From Paraburkholderia madseniana (GTDB lineage Bacteria > Pseudomonadota > Gammaproteobacteria > Burkholderiales > Burkholderiaceae), in contig NZ_VOSW01000044.1 in assembly GCF_009690905.1 (NCBI RefSeq), forward strand, positions 1 through 64,000: a stretch of 64,000 nt of DNA, read 5' to 3'. The translations under genes and the position numbers were made by a program. The notes under the pieces were generated by a model. The model saw nothing but the letters and a program-made list of their open reading frames with translations, was not told the DNA's origin and made no database searches. This document shows, in pieces, positions 36,953 to 44,693 of this stretch; the first letter of the stretch is position 1; the number at the start of each line of letters is the position of its first letter.

Positions 36953-38152
36953 ATGACGCTGCCGTTGGCTGGAGTGCGGGTACTGGATTTATCGAATGTG
37001 TTGGCGGGGCCGTTTTGCGCATATCAACTCGCGCTGCTCGGCGCGGAGGTGATCAAGGTCGAACACCCCGAAGGCGGCGATCTTGCGCGGCGTTTAGGCG
37101 CCGACAAGGAAGCGTCCATGCGCAACATGGGCGCCTCGTTCGTCGCGGTGAATGCGGGCAAGCAGTCCATCACGCTCAATCTGAAAGACCCGCGCGGCAA
37201 GGCCATTTTGCGCGAGCTCGTCAAAACCGCAGACGTACTGGTCGAAAACTTCCGACCGGGTGTGATGACGCGGCTCGGCCTCGATTTCGACGCCCTGCGT
37301 GAAGTGAATCCCAAGCTCGTGTATTGCGCGATCTCCGGCTTCGGCATGGACGGCGAGTTTTCGAAACGCCCCGCCTACGACCAGATCATTCAGGGCATCT
37401 CGGGTGTGATGAGCGTGACCGGCGATGCCGACAGCGCACCGTTGCGCGTCGGCTATCCGGTGTCGGATACCGTGGGCGGTCTCACGGCGGCATTCGGCAT
37501 CTGCGCCGCGTTGGTCGATGCCCGCGCGAGCGGACACGGCCGCATGCTCGACGTCTCGATGCTGGAAGCCACGCTGGCGACGATGGGCTGGGTCGTGTCG
37601 AACTACCTGAACGCCGGTGTCACGCCCGCCCCGATGGGTAACGAGAATTTCACCGCGGCACCTTCGGGCACCTTCAAAACCGGCGACGGCCCCCTCAATA
37701 TCGCCGCGAACGAGAACAAGCAGTTCGCGAGCCTCTGCCATCTGATCGGCCGCGCCGATCTGCTCGACGACGCGCGCTTTTCCGAGCGCAACGCACGCAA
37801 AGCGAATCGCGCGACATTGAAAGCCGAAATCGAAGCGGCGCTTGCAAGCGACAACGCCACAAACTGGGAAGCGAAATTCTTCGAAGCAGGCGTGCCGGCC
37901 GGACGCGTGATGTCGGTGCCGGAGATTCTCGCGCATCCGCATCTGGCATCGCGCGAGTTCATCCGCGAATTTGCCGGCGACGACACCACTGAGCGGCAAC
38001 GCGTCACTCGTGCGGGTTTTAGGCTATCCGATGCCGACACGGCGCCGACCACGCCCGCACCGGTTCTATCCGCCCACACGCGTGAGCATCTCGCCTCGCT
38101 CGGTTACGACGACGCACAAATCGACCACCTACGCTCCGAAGGAGTCATCTGA
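36953..38152 (+). CDS. Class III CoA-transferase (CaiB/BaiF family)
   Basis: A 399-residue CoA-transferase. VRVLDLSNVLAGPFCAYQLA at the N-terminus, GAEVIKVEHPEGGD with the conserved segment before the active site, and VLVENFRPGVMTRLGLDF are family marks. The catalytic aspartate should be the one in KRPAYDQIIQGISGVMS, by alignment with formyl-CoA transferase. The enzyme moves CoA between a donor acyl-CoA and a carboxylate. It is followed 2 bases later by the citryl-CoA-lyase-like gene, so the product thioester may be the substrate of that enzyme. Confidence 0.9.
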   Translation: MTLPLAGVRVLDLSNVLAGPFCAYQLALLGAEVIKVEHPEGGDLARRLGADKEASMRNMGASFVAVNAGKQSITLNLKDPRGKAILRELVKTADVLVENFRPGVMTRLGLDFDALREVNPKLVYCAISGFGMDGEFSKRPAYDQIIQGISGVMSVTGDADSAPLRVGYPVSDTVGGLTAAFGICAALVDARASGHGRMLDVSMLEATLATMGWVVSNYLNAGVTPAPMGNENFTAAPSGTFKTGDGPLNIAANENKQFASLCHLIGRADLLDDARFSERNARKANRATLKAEIEAALASDNATNWEAKFFEAGVPAGRVMSVPEILAHPHLASREFIREFAGDDTTERQRVTRAGFRLSDADTAPTTPAPVLSAHTREHLASLGYDDAQIDHLRSEGVI

Positions 38153-38154
38153 AC

Positions 38155-38979
38155 ATGACGCAAGCATTCGACGCCGCCAAGCTCGCCGCCGAGTACTGGA
38201 GCACCTCGATCATCGATATCCATCCCGGCTCGATCAAGGTGCGCGGTTTCCCGATTCAGGAGTTGATCGGCAACGTCAGCTTTCCGCAGATGATCTGGCT
38301 GATGCTGCGCGGCGAATTGCCTGATGCCGCACAAGCGCGGTTGTTCGAAGCGGCGTTGGTGGCGTCGGTCGATCATGGTCCGCATGCACCGTCGATTGCA
38401 ATCTCGCGGATGGCGACCAGTTGCGGTTTGCCGTTGAACGGCGCGATGGCCTCCGCGATCAATGCGCTGGATGATGTGCACGGCGGCGCCGGTCAACAGG
38501 CGGTCGAACTGTACGACTCGATTGCCGAACGCGTGCAAGCAGGTGCCACGTTGGAAGAAGCCGTCGAGCAAGGTGTCGATGCTTTTACCGTCGAACACGG
38601 CAAGTATTTGCCTGGCTTCGGGCACCGCTTTCATCCGGTCGATCCACGCGCAATCCGGCTTCTTTCGCTCGTGGACGACAGCGTCGAACAGCAAAGCATC
38701 AGCGGACGATACGCCGCTATCGCGCGCGGCATTGAAGCCTTGCTCAAGCAGCGCAAGAACAAACCCGTGCCGATGAATATCGACGGCGCAACGGCCGTGA
38801 TCTACGCGGAACTCGGCTTTGCGCCGGAGCTGGCGCGCGGCGTGTTCTGTCTGTCACGCGCGGTCGGCATTCTGTCGCATGCCTGGGAGCAACGCGGACG
38901 CAACGAGCGCAACAAAGGCCCGATGCCGCGCCAGATGAGCTACACGTACACGGGCAAGCCCGAGCGTCACCTGTCCTGA
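38155..38979 (+). CDS. Citryl-CoA lyase / citrate-synthase-like protein
   Basis: A 274-residue member of the citrate-synthase superfamily, much shorter than true citrate synthases (about 430). The likely active-site pieces are HGPHAPSIAISR, HGGAGQQAVELY with a histidine, LPGFGHRFHPVDPR with the second histidine, and NIDGATAVIYAELGF with the aspartate. Citryl-CoA lyases of this size cleave a citryl-type CoA thioester to acetyl-CoA and an oxoacid. Placement after a CoA-transferase fits that use. Its stop overlaps the end of the convergent IclR gene. Confidence 0.82.
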   Translation: MTQAFDAAKLAAEYWSTSIIDIHPGSIKVRGFPIQELIGNVSFPQMIWLMLRGELPDAAQARLFEAALVASVDHGPHAPSIAISRMATSCGLPLNGAMASAINALDDVHGGAGQQAVELYDSIAERVQAGATLEEAVEQGVDAFTVEHGKYLPGFGHRFHPVDPRAIRLLSLVDDSVEQQSISGRYAAIARGIEALLKQRKNKPVPMNIDGATAVIYAELGFAPELARGVFCLSRAVGILSHAWEQRGRNERNKGPMPRQMSYTYTGKPERHLS

Positions 38980-39731
38980 ACTTCGGCCGCGCGCCGCTGC
39001 GCGTTGCGCATTGCGCGCGAGTCGCCGCCTAATGCATCCGTTGCGCCTGCGGCGCAATCGAACAGCGCGCCGAGATTGCTCTCGAGGAACGCCTGATCGA
39101 TGCGCGAACTCGGGCCTGCAAGCGTCAGCACGCCACGCAAACTCTGGCGCACACCGAATACCGGCATCGAAACCCCCGCCGTCTCCCGATCACGCTCGCC
39201 GATCGACACACAGTAGAAGTCCTCGCGAATTTTCTCGTACGGCTCGCCCGGCATGCCGCCGAACGCCAGCAATGCAAGACCGCCCGAGCCGCTTTCCAGC
39301 GGCAGCACGTCACCTTCGCGCACGTGAAATCGCACCGCATGCGTCGAATCCACACGATGCAAGCACACACGCACCGCCTCGTCGCGCACATAGAAGGAGA
39401 CGCTTTCGCCGCTCGTTTCCGCAAGTTCGCGCATCAGCGGCACCAGAATGTCGCCGACGTTCAGGCTGCGCTGATACAGCGCGCCGAGCATGAAGGTCGC
39501 GGAGCCGAGTTGATAGCGGCCGTCATCCAGACGAAGCAGTAGGCGGTGCTGGATCAGCGAGCCCGCAAGCCGCAACAGCGTGCTCTTGTAGAGCCCCGTG
39601 CGCGCCGCGAGTTCGGCGAGCGTGAGCGCGACGTCGTCCGGCCTGAAGGCGAACAGAATCGCGCAAGCACGATCGATGACGGCAACGCCCTCGCTTTCCT
39701 TTGAGTTTGATTTGTCCGCAGGCGTTGGCAT
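38967..39731 (-). CDS. IclR-family transcriptional regulator (second)
   Basis: A 254-residue regulator. The HTH lies around residues 18-75 (AVIDRACAILFAF ... TLAELAARTGLYKSTLLRLAG) and the effector domain follows (ESVSFYVRDEAVRVCLHRVD, YEKIREDFYCVSIGERDRET, AGVSMPVF). It is convergent with the operon of MFS, CoA-transferase and lyase genes, overlapping the end of the lyase gene by 13 bases. The same combination of IclR gene plus transporter plus CoA chemistry occurs at the start of the window, so the two clusters are analogous but not homologous in gene order. Confidence 0.9.
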   Translation of the reverse strand: MPTPADKSNSKESEGVAVIDRACAILFAFRPDDVALTLAELAARTGLYKSTLLRLAGSLIQHRLLLRLDDGRYQLGSATFMLGALYQRSLNVGDILVPLMRELAETSGESVSFYVRDEAVRVCLHRVDSTHAVRFHVREGDVLPLESGSGGLALLAFGGMPGEPYEKIREDFYCVSIGERDRETAGVSMPVFGVRQSLRGVLTLAGPSSRIDQAFLESNLGALFDCAAGATDALGGDSRAMRNAQRRAAEVQDR

Positions 39732-40034
39732 GAGTTAGCGTAAATGACGTTACATCATATCGAAGTGGAAATTTTACGCCATGACGCGGGGCTGTCATAT
39801 CAGGCAGTGATTCTTCGGGGCCGAAACAGCCGGAAATCAGCGGCTGGACGGCGAAACCCGACGGAACGTGCCGCAACTGGGGCAAAGCACGCGCTGTGAA
39901 TGCACGTTGAGACGATCGCGCCATTTGTTGAGCCGTCCCGGCATTCAGCGTTTTGCCACCGCCCTCTAGAGTACGTTATCGAACGCGCAACGCCGGAACA
40001 TCGGAGCGCGTCGCAACGCTTCGGAGGATCAGAG
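39732..40034. other. Intergenic stretch between divergent genes
   Basis: About 300 bases between the IclR gene and the TehA-like gene. GTGGAAATTTTACGCCA near 39765 loosely resembles an IclR-type TGGAAA/TTTCCA site. No gene is supported here. Confidence 0.35.
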
Positions 40035-41042
40035 ATGAACAGCAATCGTGGCACGATTCCAGTTTCTTTCTTCGGCATCGCGGTGGGCGCGCTGGCGTTC
40101 GCCAACTTGTGGCGTGTGGCGATCAGGGTGTGGCATTTGCCCACAATCGCTGGAGACGTGTTCAGCGTCGCAGCGCTTGTGGTGTGGCTCGTCGTTCTGC
40201 TCGCATACGGGCATAAGTGGCTGACGCATGCAGCCGAGGCTCGCGCGGAAATGCAGCATCCGGTGCAATCGTCGTTTGCGGCGCTCGGGCCGGTTTCGAG
40301 TTTGCTGGCCGCGCAGCTCTTGCAGCCTTATGCGCATTCGGTTGCGCTTGCACTGTTCGGCGTGGCCGTGGTCGCCCAATTGGTGCTCGGCGTGTACCTG
40401 CATGGACGGCTCTGGCAGGGTGGGCGCAAGCCTGAACTGATCACGCCGGCCATTTATCTGCCGACCGTCGCGTCGAGTTTTGTCGCGGGCACGGCGGCGG
40501 CTGCCTTCGGTTTTCATCAGTTGGGCGGGCTGTTCTTCGGCGCCGGCGTGCTGTCCTGGCTCGCGATCGAATCGATGATTCTGCACCGCGCCGCCGTGCA
40601 TGAAGCGCTGCCCGAAGCACTGCGTCCGATCCTCGGCATTCAGCTCGCGCCGCCGGTGGTGGGCGGTGTGACGTATCTGAGCTTAAGCAGTGGCACGCCT
40701 GATCTGGTCGCGCTGATGCTGCTCGGCTATGGGCTCTACCAGGCGTTGCTGCTGTTGCGTCTGCTGCCGTGGATTCGCCAGCAAGCATTCGTGCCGGGAT
40801 ACTGGGCGTTCAGCTTCGGTGTAGCCGCATTGCCGACGATGGCGATCCGCATGGTCGAACGAGGCGCAACGGGTCCGCTCGAATGGCTCGCGCCGGTTTT
40901 GTTCATCGCGGCGAACGTGGTGATTGGAATTTTCGTGGTGAAGACGCTTGGGTTGCTGGTGCAAGGGAAGTTGATTCCGGCTACGGTTGCTCCTCAGCCT
41001 ATCGCTCGAATTCCGGCTGACTCGCGTATCGCACGCGCCTAG
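40035..41042 (+). CDS. TDT/SLAC1-family transporter, TehA-like
   Basis: A 335-residue membrane protein with ten helices arranged in hairpins, as in TehA and the plant anion channel SLAC1. Family marks are PVSFFGIAVGALAFANLWR in helix 1, HPVQSSFAALGPVSS and FHQLGGLFFGAGVLSWLAIE. Such proteins carry anions, dicarboxylates or tellurite; the sequence does not decide. The frame is open to 39900, but GGAGG lies 8 bases before the ATG at 40035. Confidence 0.85.
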   Translation: MNSNRGTIPVSFFGIAVGALAFANLWRVAIRVWHLPTIAGDVFSVAALVVWLVVLLAYGHKWLTHAAEARAEMQHPVQSSFAALGPVSSLLAAQLLQPYAHSVALALFGVAVVAQLVLGVYLHGRLWQGGRKPELITPAIYLPTVASSFVAGTAAAAFGFHQLGGLFFGAGVLSWLAIESMILHRAAVHEALPEALRPILGIQLAPPVVGGVTYLSLSSGTPDLVALMLLGYGLYQALLLLRLLPWIRQQAFVPGYWAFSFGVAALPTMAIRMVERGATGPLEWLAPVLFIAANVVIGIFVVKTLGLLVQGKLIPATVAPQPIARIPADSRIARA

Positions 41043-41051
41043 AAATGAAAA

Positions 41052-41115
41052 CGCCCAAGTCCACGGATAGCCGACCGTCTGTTGCTAGTCAGGTATTTAT
41101 CGTGGCCCTTGGGCG
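41052..41115 (-). terminator. Probable terminator of the beta-lactamase gene
   Basis: CGCCCAAG with CCACG pairs with CGTGG and CTTGGGCG over a long loop. On the minus strand the stem is followed by TTTTCATTTC, about 95 bases beyond the beta-lactamase stop. The stem is imperfect. Confidence 0.4.
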
Positions 41116-41209
41116 GAAAAAATTGTAAGCGAAAATCCGTCGCTTGCCAAATGCGCAGATCCTGTGCGGTTGGCCACGCGACGGCTTACCTGAACGAACG
41201 CTCACACCA

Positions 41210-42145
41210 TCAAACCGACGCCGCGATCAACGCGCCGACGTCAGCAATCGCCGCATTGCAGCGCGCCGCATCTCCACTCGTTTCGGTCAGGTAAACGGTC
41301 ACGAGAATCGGCCCGCGTCCCGGCGGCCACAGAATCGCGACGTCATTTGCCGTGCCGTGATCGCCCGTACCCGTTTTATCGCCGACGCCCCAATCCTTCG
41401 GCAGCTTCGCGCGAATCCGTTCGCCACCAGTCTGATTGGCGGCGAGCCAGGCCAGCAATTGCGCACGCGACGACGAAGACAAACGCTCGCCCAGCAGCAG
41501 CTCGCGCAGATTGCCGAGCATGGCATTGGGCGTGGTGGTGTCGCGTGGATCGCCGGGCGTCGCTTCGTTCAGCGTCGGCTCATTGCGGTCCAGGCGCGTG
41601 ATGCCGTCGCCGATACTGCGCGCGAACGCGGTCAAAGCCGCGGGGCCGCCAAAGCTCGCCAGCAGCAGATTAGCCGCTGTGTTATCGCTGAGCGTAATGG
41701 CCGCCTTGCACAAGTCGGCGACGCTCATCCCCGCTTCGCTGGTGCGCTCACGGGTGTGCTGGCTGGTGGCGGGCGAGTACGGCACAAGATCGCTTTTGGA
41801 AAACACGATGCGCCGTTCCAGGTCTTCTTGTCCGTGATCCACGCGCGTCAGCACGAAACTCGCCGCGAGCAGTTTGAACGTGCTGCACATCGGAAACCGC
41901 TCGTCCGTCCGCAAACCGGCGTGCAATCCGGAGGTCGTGTCGACGATCGACACGCCGAGCCGGCCGCCGCTTTCCGCTTCGATCTGCGCGAGCCGTTGAC
42001 GAATGGCGTCCGCCTTGGCCACGCTGCCGCCCTGCTTTGCCGTGCCCGCCTTCACCGCTTTCCCGAACGCGCCGCCGCTGCCAACCGCAACCCCAGCTAT
42101 CGAAACACCGAGCATCGCGCCCGCGAATTTCCGTCTTGTGATCAT
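41210..42145 (-). CDS. bla: Class A serine beta-lactamase
   Basis: A 311-residue class A beta-lactamase. All catalytic motifs are present: STFK at residues 88-91 with the nucleophilic serine, SDN at 153-155, the omega-loop EPTLN with its glutamate at 189, and KTG at 257-259. The N-terminus, TRRKFAGAML followed by a hydrophobic stretch, looks like a Tat signal. AAGGAG precedes the ATG. It diverges from a LysR gene, as penA does from penR in Burkholderia, so inducible penicillin/cephalosporin hydrolysis is likely. The spectrum cannot be predicted from sequence alone. Confidence 0.95.
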   Translation of the reverse strand: MITRRKFAGAMLGVSIAGVAVGSGGAFGKAVKAGTAKQGGSVAKADAIRQRLAQIEAESGGRLGVSIVDTTSGLHAGLRTDERFPMCSTFKLLAASFVLTRVDHGQEDLERRIVFSKSDLVPYSPATSQHTRERTSEAGMSVADLCKAAITLSDNTAANLLLASFGGPAALTAFARSIGDGITRLDRNEPTLNEATPGDPRDTTTPNAMLGNLRELLLGERLSSSSRAQLLAWLAANQTGGERIRAKLPKDWGVGDKTGTGDHGTANDVAILWPPGRGPILVTVYLTETSGDAARCNAAIADVGALIAASV

Positions 42146-42208
42146 CGCCGCTCCTTATGTGAAGCCGCAACTATCGGTTTTTCGGCACCCGCTGGCAAAC
42201 GATGATAA

Positions 42209-42219
42209 GTTAGCCTAAC
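42209..42219. promoter_or_regulatory. Candidate AmpR/PenR operator
   Basis: GTTAG-C-CTAAC is a perfect dyad in the 99-base gap between the divergent beta-lactamase and LysR genes. AmpR-type regulators bind such a site in this position. Confidence 0.45.
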
Positions 42220-42244
42220 CCCTAGAAAATCTTATGCCTCCGCC

Positions 42245-43123
42245 ATGAGACCGTATCTCCCGTTGAATGCGCTGCGCGCCTTCGAATCGTCCGCGCGGCA
42301 TCTGAGCTTCACGCGCGCCGCGCTCGAATTGAACGTCACCCAGGCGGCCGTGAGCCAGCAGGTCAGAACGCTGGAGGAGCGGCTTGGCACGGCGCTCTTC
42401 AAACGTCTGCCCCGCGGACTGGCCATGACCGACGAAGGCCTCGCGCTGCGCCCTGTCCTCACGGATGCGTTCGATCGCATCGAAGCCGTGCTCAAACAGT
42501 TCGACGGCGGCCACTTCCACGAGGTGTTGACGGTCGGCGTGGTGGGCACTTTCGCGGTGGGCTGGCTGATGTCGCGGCTCAAGTCGTTTCGCGACGCGCA
42601 TCCGTTTGTCGAGCTGCGGCTGCTGACGAACAACAATCTGGTCGATCTCGCCACCGAAGGCCTCGACTTCGCGATCCGTTTCGGCGACGGCACCTGGCCA
42701 GGCTCGCTCGCCACCCGGCTGCTCGACGCACCGCTCGCGATTCTGTGTGCGCCCGAGATCGCCAGGCGTCTGTCCGTGCCAACGGATCTCGCCAATGAAA
42801 CTTTGCTGCGCTCCTATCGCGTCGACGACTGGATGAGCTGGTTCACGGCCGCCGGCATCCCGCCGCGGCCGATTCGCGGCCCGGTGTTCGATTCATCGCG
42901 GCTCATGGTGGAAGCGGCGATGCAGGGTGCGGGTATCGCGCTGGCGCCGGCGCTGATGTTCGATCACGAGATCAACACGGGCCGGCTGGTGCGGCCTTTC
43001 GAGGTGGAAGTTCACGCCGGCAGCTATTGGCTGACGTGGTTGAAAGGCAAACCGATGACGTCGGCGATGCTGCTGTTCAGTCAGTGGATCGTCAAGGAAG
43101 CGGCCTCGCACACACAAAGCTAG
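42245..43123 (+). CDS. LysR-family regulator, AmpR/PenR-like
   Basis: A 292-residue LysR protein of the AmpR/GcvA group: YLPLNALRAFESSARHLSFT, then AALELNVTQAAVSQQVRTLE in the HTH and LGTALFKRLPRG after it. The C-terminal domain holds GVVGTFAVGWLMSRL and the AmpR-like LATEGLDFAIRFGDGTWPG. Position and subgroup both suggest that it controls the divergent beta-lactamase gene, probably sensing cell-wall muropeptides as AmpR does. Its end overlaps the end of a small convergent gene by four bases. Confidence 0.9.
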   Translation: MRPYLPLNALRAFESSARHLSFTRAALELNVTQAAVSQQVRTLEERLGTALFKRLPRGLAMTDEGLALRPVLTDAFDRIEAVLKQFDGGHFHEVLTVGVVGTFAVGWLMSRLKSFRDAHPFVELRLLTNNNLVDLATEGLDFAIRFGDGTWPGSLATRLLDAPLAILCAPEIARRLSVPTDLANETLLRSYRVDDWMSWFTAAGIPPRPIRGPVFDSSRLMVEAAMQGAGIALAPALMFDHEINTGRLVRPFEVEVHAGSYWLTWLKGKPMTSAMLLFSQWIVKEAASHTQS

Positions 43124-43374
43124 CAAACTGCCGTGCGTCGATGGCCGTTCATGGCGGGCCGCTCGGCTTGCGGCGGGAACACGTTCCACGAGCCGTCGTC
43201 ATGACGGAAGAAGAAGATCGACAACAAACCGCTCGGCCGCAGAGCTTCTACACAAACGTAACGCTGATGCTGCGACGCGCGGTGGCAAAACTGAACGACA
43301 CGTGCGGGCATCGACGGGGTCGGCGCAAGCCATTTATCGACGGCCCAGTGCAAGGTCTTTTCTGCGGCAACCAT
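43120..43374 (-). CDS. Small conserved-looking protein
   Basis: An 84-residue protein with GAGGAG 7 bases before its ATG. It has no signal peptide and no membrane helix. The sequence has the mix of an actual folded domain (LHWAVDKWLAPTPSMPARVV, then YVCVEALRPSGLLSIFFFRH and DDGSWNVFPP). I do not recognise the family. The next gene on the same strand, 63 bases upstream, encodes an LRAT-domain protein, so the two may be cotranscribed. Confidence 0.6.
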   Translation of the reverse strand: MVAAEKTLHWAVDKWLAPTPSMPARVVQFCHRASQHQRYVCVEALRPSGLLSIFFFRHDDGSWNVFPPQAERPAMNGHRRTAVC

Positions 43375-43437
43375 GATGCTCTCCTCGATCCTTGAATCCC
43401 TGAATTGCTGAACTCGTTCCTGCTCGTTACCGCTCGC

Positions 43438-43941
43438 TCAGGCGAGTTGGGCGGCAACCTGACCATTCTTCGCGGTACGTTCGACAAACGCCTTCACCAG
43501 ACACACCAGCGTGAGCACGCCGGCACGGGGATGCGTCAAGCAGCAATGCACCTGTTCGCTGCGGCTTTCGCCAAGCAGGCACCATGCGCAGAAGTGCTCG
43601 CAGTTATTCGTCAGCAGGCGGTAATGGTTTTCGCCGAGGCGGGAGCGCGCGCGGCGCACGGCTTCATCGCCGACGTAACGGGCGCTCGGGGTCGGGCGGA
43701 TCGTCAACGGATGACCGGCGGCGAAGCTGGTCAATTCCACTTCTTCCACCGGACCGCGATGCGCCGAGCTCGCAAAACCCGCGTAATGAACCACGCGGCC
43801 ATTGCCGACATAAATGCCGTGATGTTCGTAGCCGCGCCGTTGCGTCACGAGATGCGCGCCGATCGGCAGGTCGATGGTCGACGTTTCATTGCAGCGTTCG
43901 TCTTGGTCTTCGCTGCTCGTCGGGAGGTGGTTCGTGTTCAT
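43438..43941 (-). CDS. LRAT-domain (NlpC/P60-superfamily) protein
   Basis: A 167-residue protein with the LRAT/H-rev107 fold. The catalytic pieces are the histidine in YEHHGIYVGNGRVVHYAG, with a second histidine in VVHYAG, and the cysteine in the signature LLTNNCEHFCAWCLLG. A hydrophobic stretch near the C-terminus (AGVLTLVCLVKAFV) may bind membrane. Bacterial LRAT-like enzymes act as acyltransferases or thiol hydrolases. The ATG at 43941 is chosen because a sigma-54-type promoter lies at 43984-43999; the frame is open to 44082. The promoter links it to the peptide-export system. Confidence 0.8.
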   Translation of the reverse strand: MNTNHLPTSSEDQDERCNETSTIDLPIGAHLVTQRRGYEHHGIYVGNGRVVHYAGFASSAHRGPVEEVELTSFAAGHPLTIRPTPSARYVGDEAVRRARSRLGENHYRLLTNNCEHFCAWCLLGESRSEQVHCCLTHPRAGVLTLVCLVKAFVERTAKNGQVAAQLA

Positions 43942-43961
43942 GGCTGGTCTCGCTTCAATAT

Positions 43962-43974
43962 CCAACACTGTTGC
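43962..43974. promoter_or_regulatory. CAAC-N3-GTTG dyad near the LRAT promoter
   Basis: CCAACACTGTTGC contains the dyad CAAC-ACT-GTTG. On the minus strand it reads GCAACAGTGTTGG, one base from the element at 58201-58213. It lies near the expected transcription start of the LRAT gene. Confidence 0.4.
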
Positions 43975-43983
43975 GAGATCTTT

Positions 43984-43999
43984 TGCATCATCCGGGCCA
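43984..43999 (-). promoter_or_regulatory. Sigma-54-type promoter of the LRAT gene
   Basis: On the minus strand TGGCCC-GGATG-ATGCA has the GG-N10-GC spacing of sigma-54 promoters and matches -24 at five of six positions. The predicted start lies about 30 bases before the ATG at 43941. Confidence 0.45.
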
Positions 44000-44323
44000 T
44001 GTCGGGAAAAGCCTTTATTTAAAGGGCTGACAGGAATTGGGAGGCATTCTGAGTGCGGCAGATGTCCGTTGAGATCCGACACAAATCAAGCCGATCTGTT
44101 GGCAGACGTCGATCATTTGGAGCGTAGGTTGAGCCACAGCGAGTCGGTTCGCCAGGGGCCGGGAGTCCGGCCAATGTGTTGGGTCCTGCACCGGTGTGAG
44201 TGCCCGGATGTTGGCTGCATCCCGACCTCTCCAGCTCTGCACGAACAGGCGCTGCCTGCCCACGTGCGCGGAATCGCCCACCAATCAATGCGTTACGAGA
44301 AAGCGCCCGCTCGAGCCGCAAAC
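44000..44323. other. Long regulatory gap upstream of peptide gene 1
   Basis: About 320 bases without a supported gene between the LRAT promoter and the peptide promoter. Its length fits the need for a distant enhancer and DNA looping at sigma-54 promoters. The CCAA/TTGG dyad at 44171-44182 is the best candidate enhancer. Confidence 0.5.
44171..44182. promoter_or_regulatory. Candidate enhancer site for peptide gene 1
   Basis: CCAA-TGTG-TTGG is centred about 147 bases upstream of the -24 element. A related GCAACTGTGTTGG is about 145 bases upstream of the promoter of peptide gene 2. The matching distance suggests binding by the sigma-54 activator encoded at 46555-47913. Confidence 0.4.
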
Positions 44324-44339
44324 TGGCACAGCACTTGCA
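44324..44339 (+). promoter_or_regulatory. Sigma-54 promoter of peptide gene 1
   Basis: TGGCAC-AGCAC-TTGCA is a full match to the -24/-12 consensus with the exact GG-N10-GC spacing. The start should lie near 44350, leaving a leader of about 50 bases. The peptide gene 2 promoter shares CTGGCACAGC with it. Confidence 0.85.
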
Positions 44340-44400
44340 CCATCACGTTCAATTCCTTTTCAACCGCGCGCCCGACGCACGCGGCCAACCGGAGAACGAT

Positions 44401-44688
44401 ATGGCTTCCATCACAGTAAACGACCTCTCGCTGAACCTCGCGCTCGACCGTAAAGCAATGACGGCGATCCGCGGCGGCGGCGGTGCGCCGTGGGTGTACG
44501 GCTGGATTCAGCCCTATGTGCGGGAAACGCCGAGCATCGGTCCCGTCGTGAACCTGTACGACATCTCGAACAACTTCTATGCTAACCAGATGATCAACAC
44601 GTTCCAGTCGGTTGACGTACGCAACACCGGTGCGAACTCGAACATCAACGTCTCCCCGGACGCACGCAGCAGAAACGATACGGTGTAA
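44401..44688 (+). CDS. Double-glycine leader peptide 1, predicted exporter substrate
   Basis: A 95-residue precursor. The first 26 residues form a leader ending in Arg-Gly-Gly (RKAMTAIRGG), with hydrophobic and acidic positions typical of C39-peptidase leaders. It aligns without gaps with the leader of the peptide at 57691-57975: Asp8-Leu9-Ser10, Leu15-Asp16, Lys18-Ala19-Met20, Ala22 and Arg24-Gly25-Gly26 are identical. The mature part is about 69 residues, Asn/Ser-rich with aromatic residues at its start, and has no cysteine. CGGAGA precedes the ATG. A PP2C gene starts 5 bases after the stop. No maturation enzyme is obvious, so an unmodified secreted peptide is the simplest reading. Confidence 0.82.
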   Translation: MASITVNDLSLNLALDRKAMTAIRGGGGAPWVYGWIQPYVRETPSIGPVVNLYDISNNFYANQMINTFQSVDVRNTGANSNINVSPDARSRNDTV

Positions 44689-44693
44689 CCCTT

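Noticed and set aside
44401..44688. Modified RiPP (lanthipeptide, sactipeptide or lasso peptide) reading of the two peptides
   Set aside because: The mature parts have no cysteine, and no LanM, radical SAM, YcaO or asparagine-synthetase-like maturase is nearby; unmodified export is simpler, though an unknown modification is not excluded.
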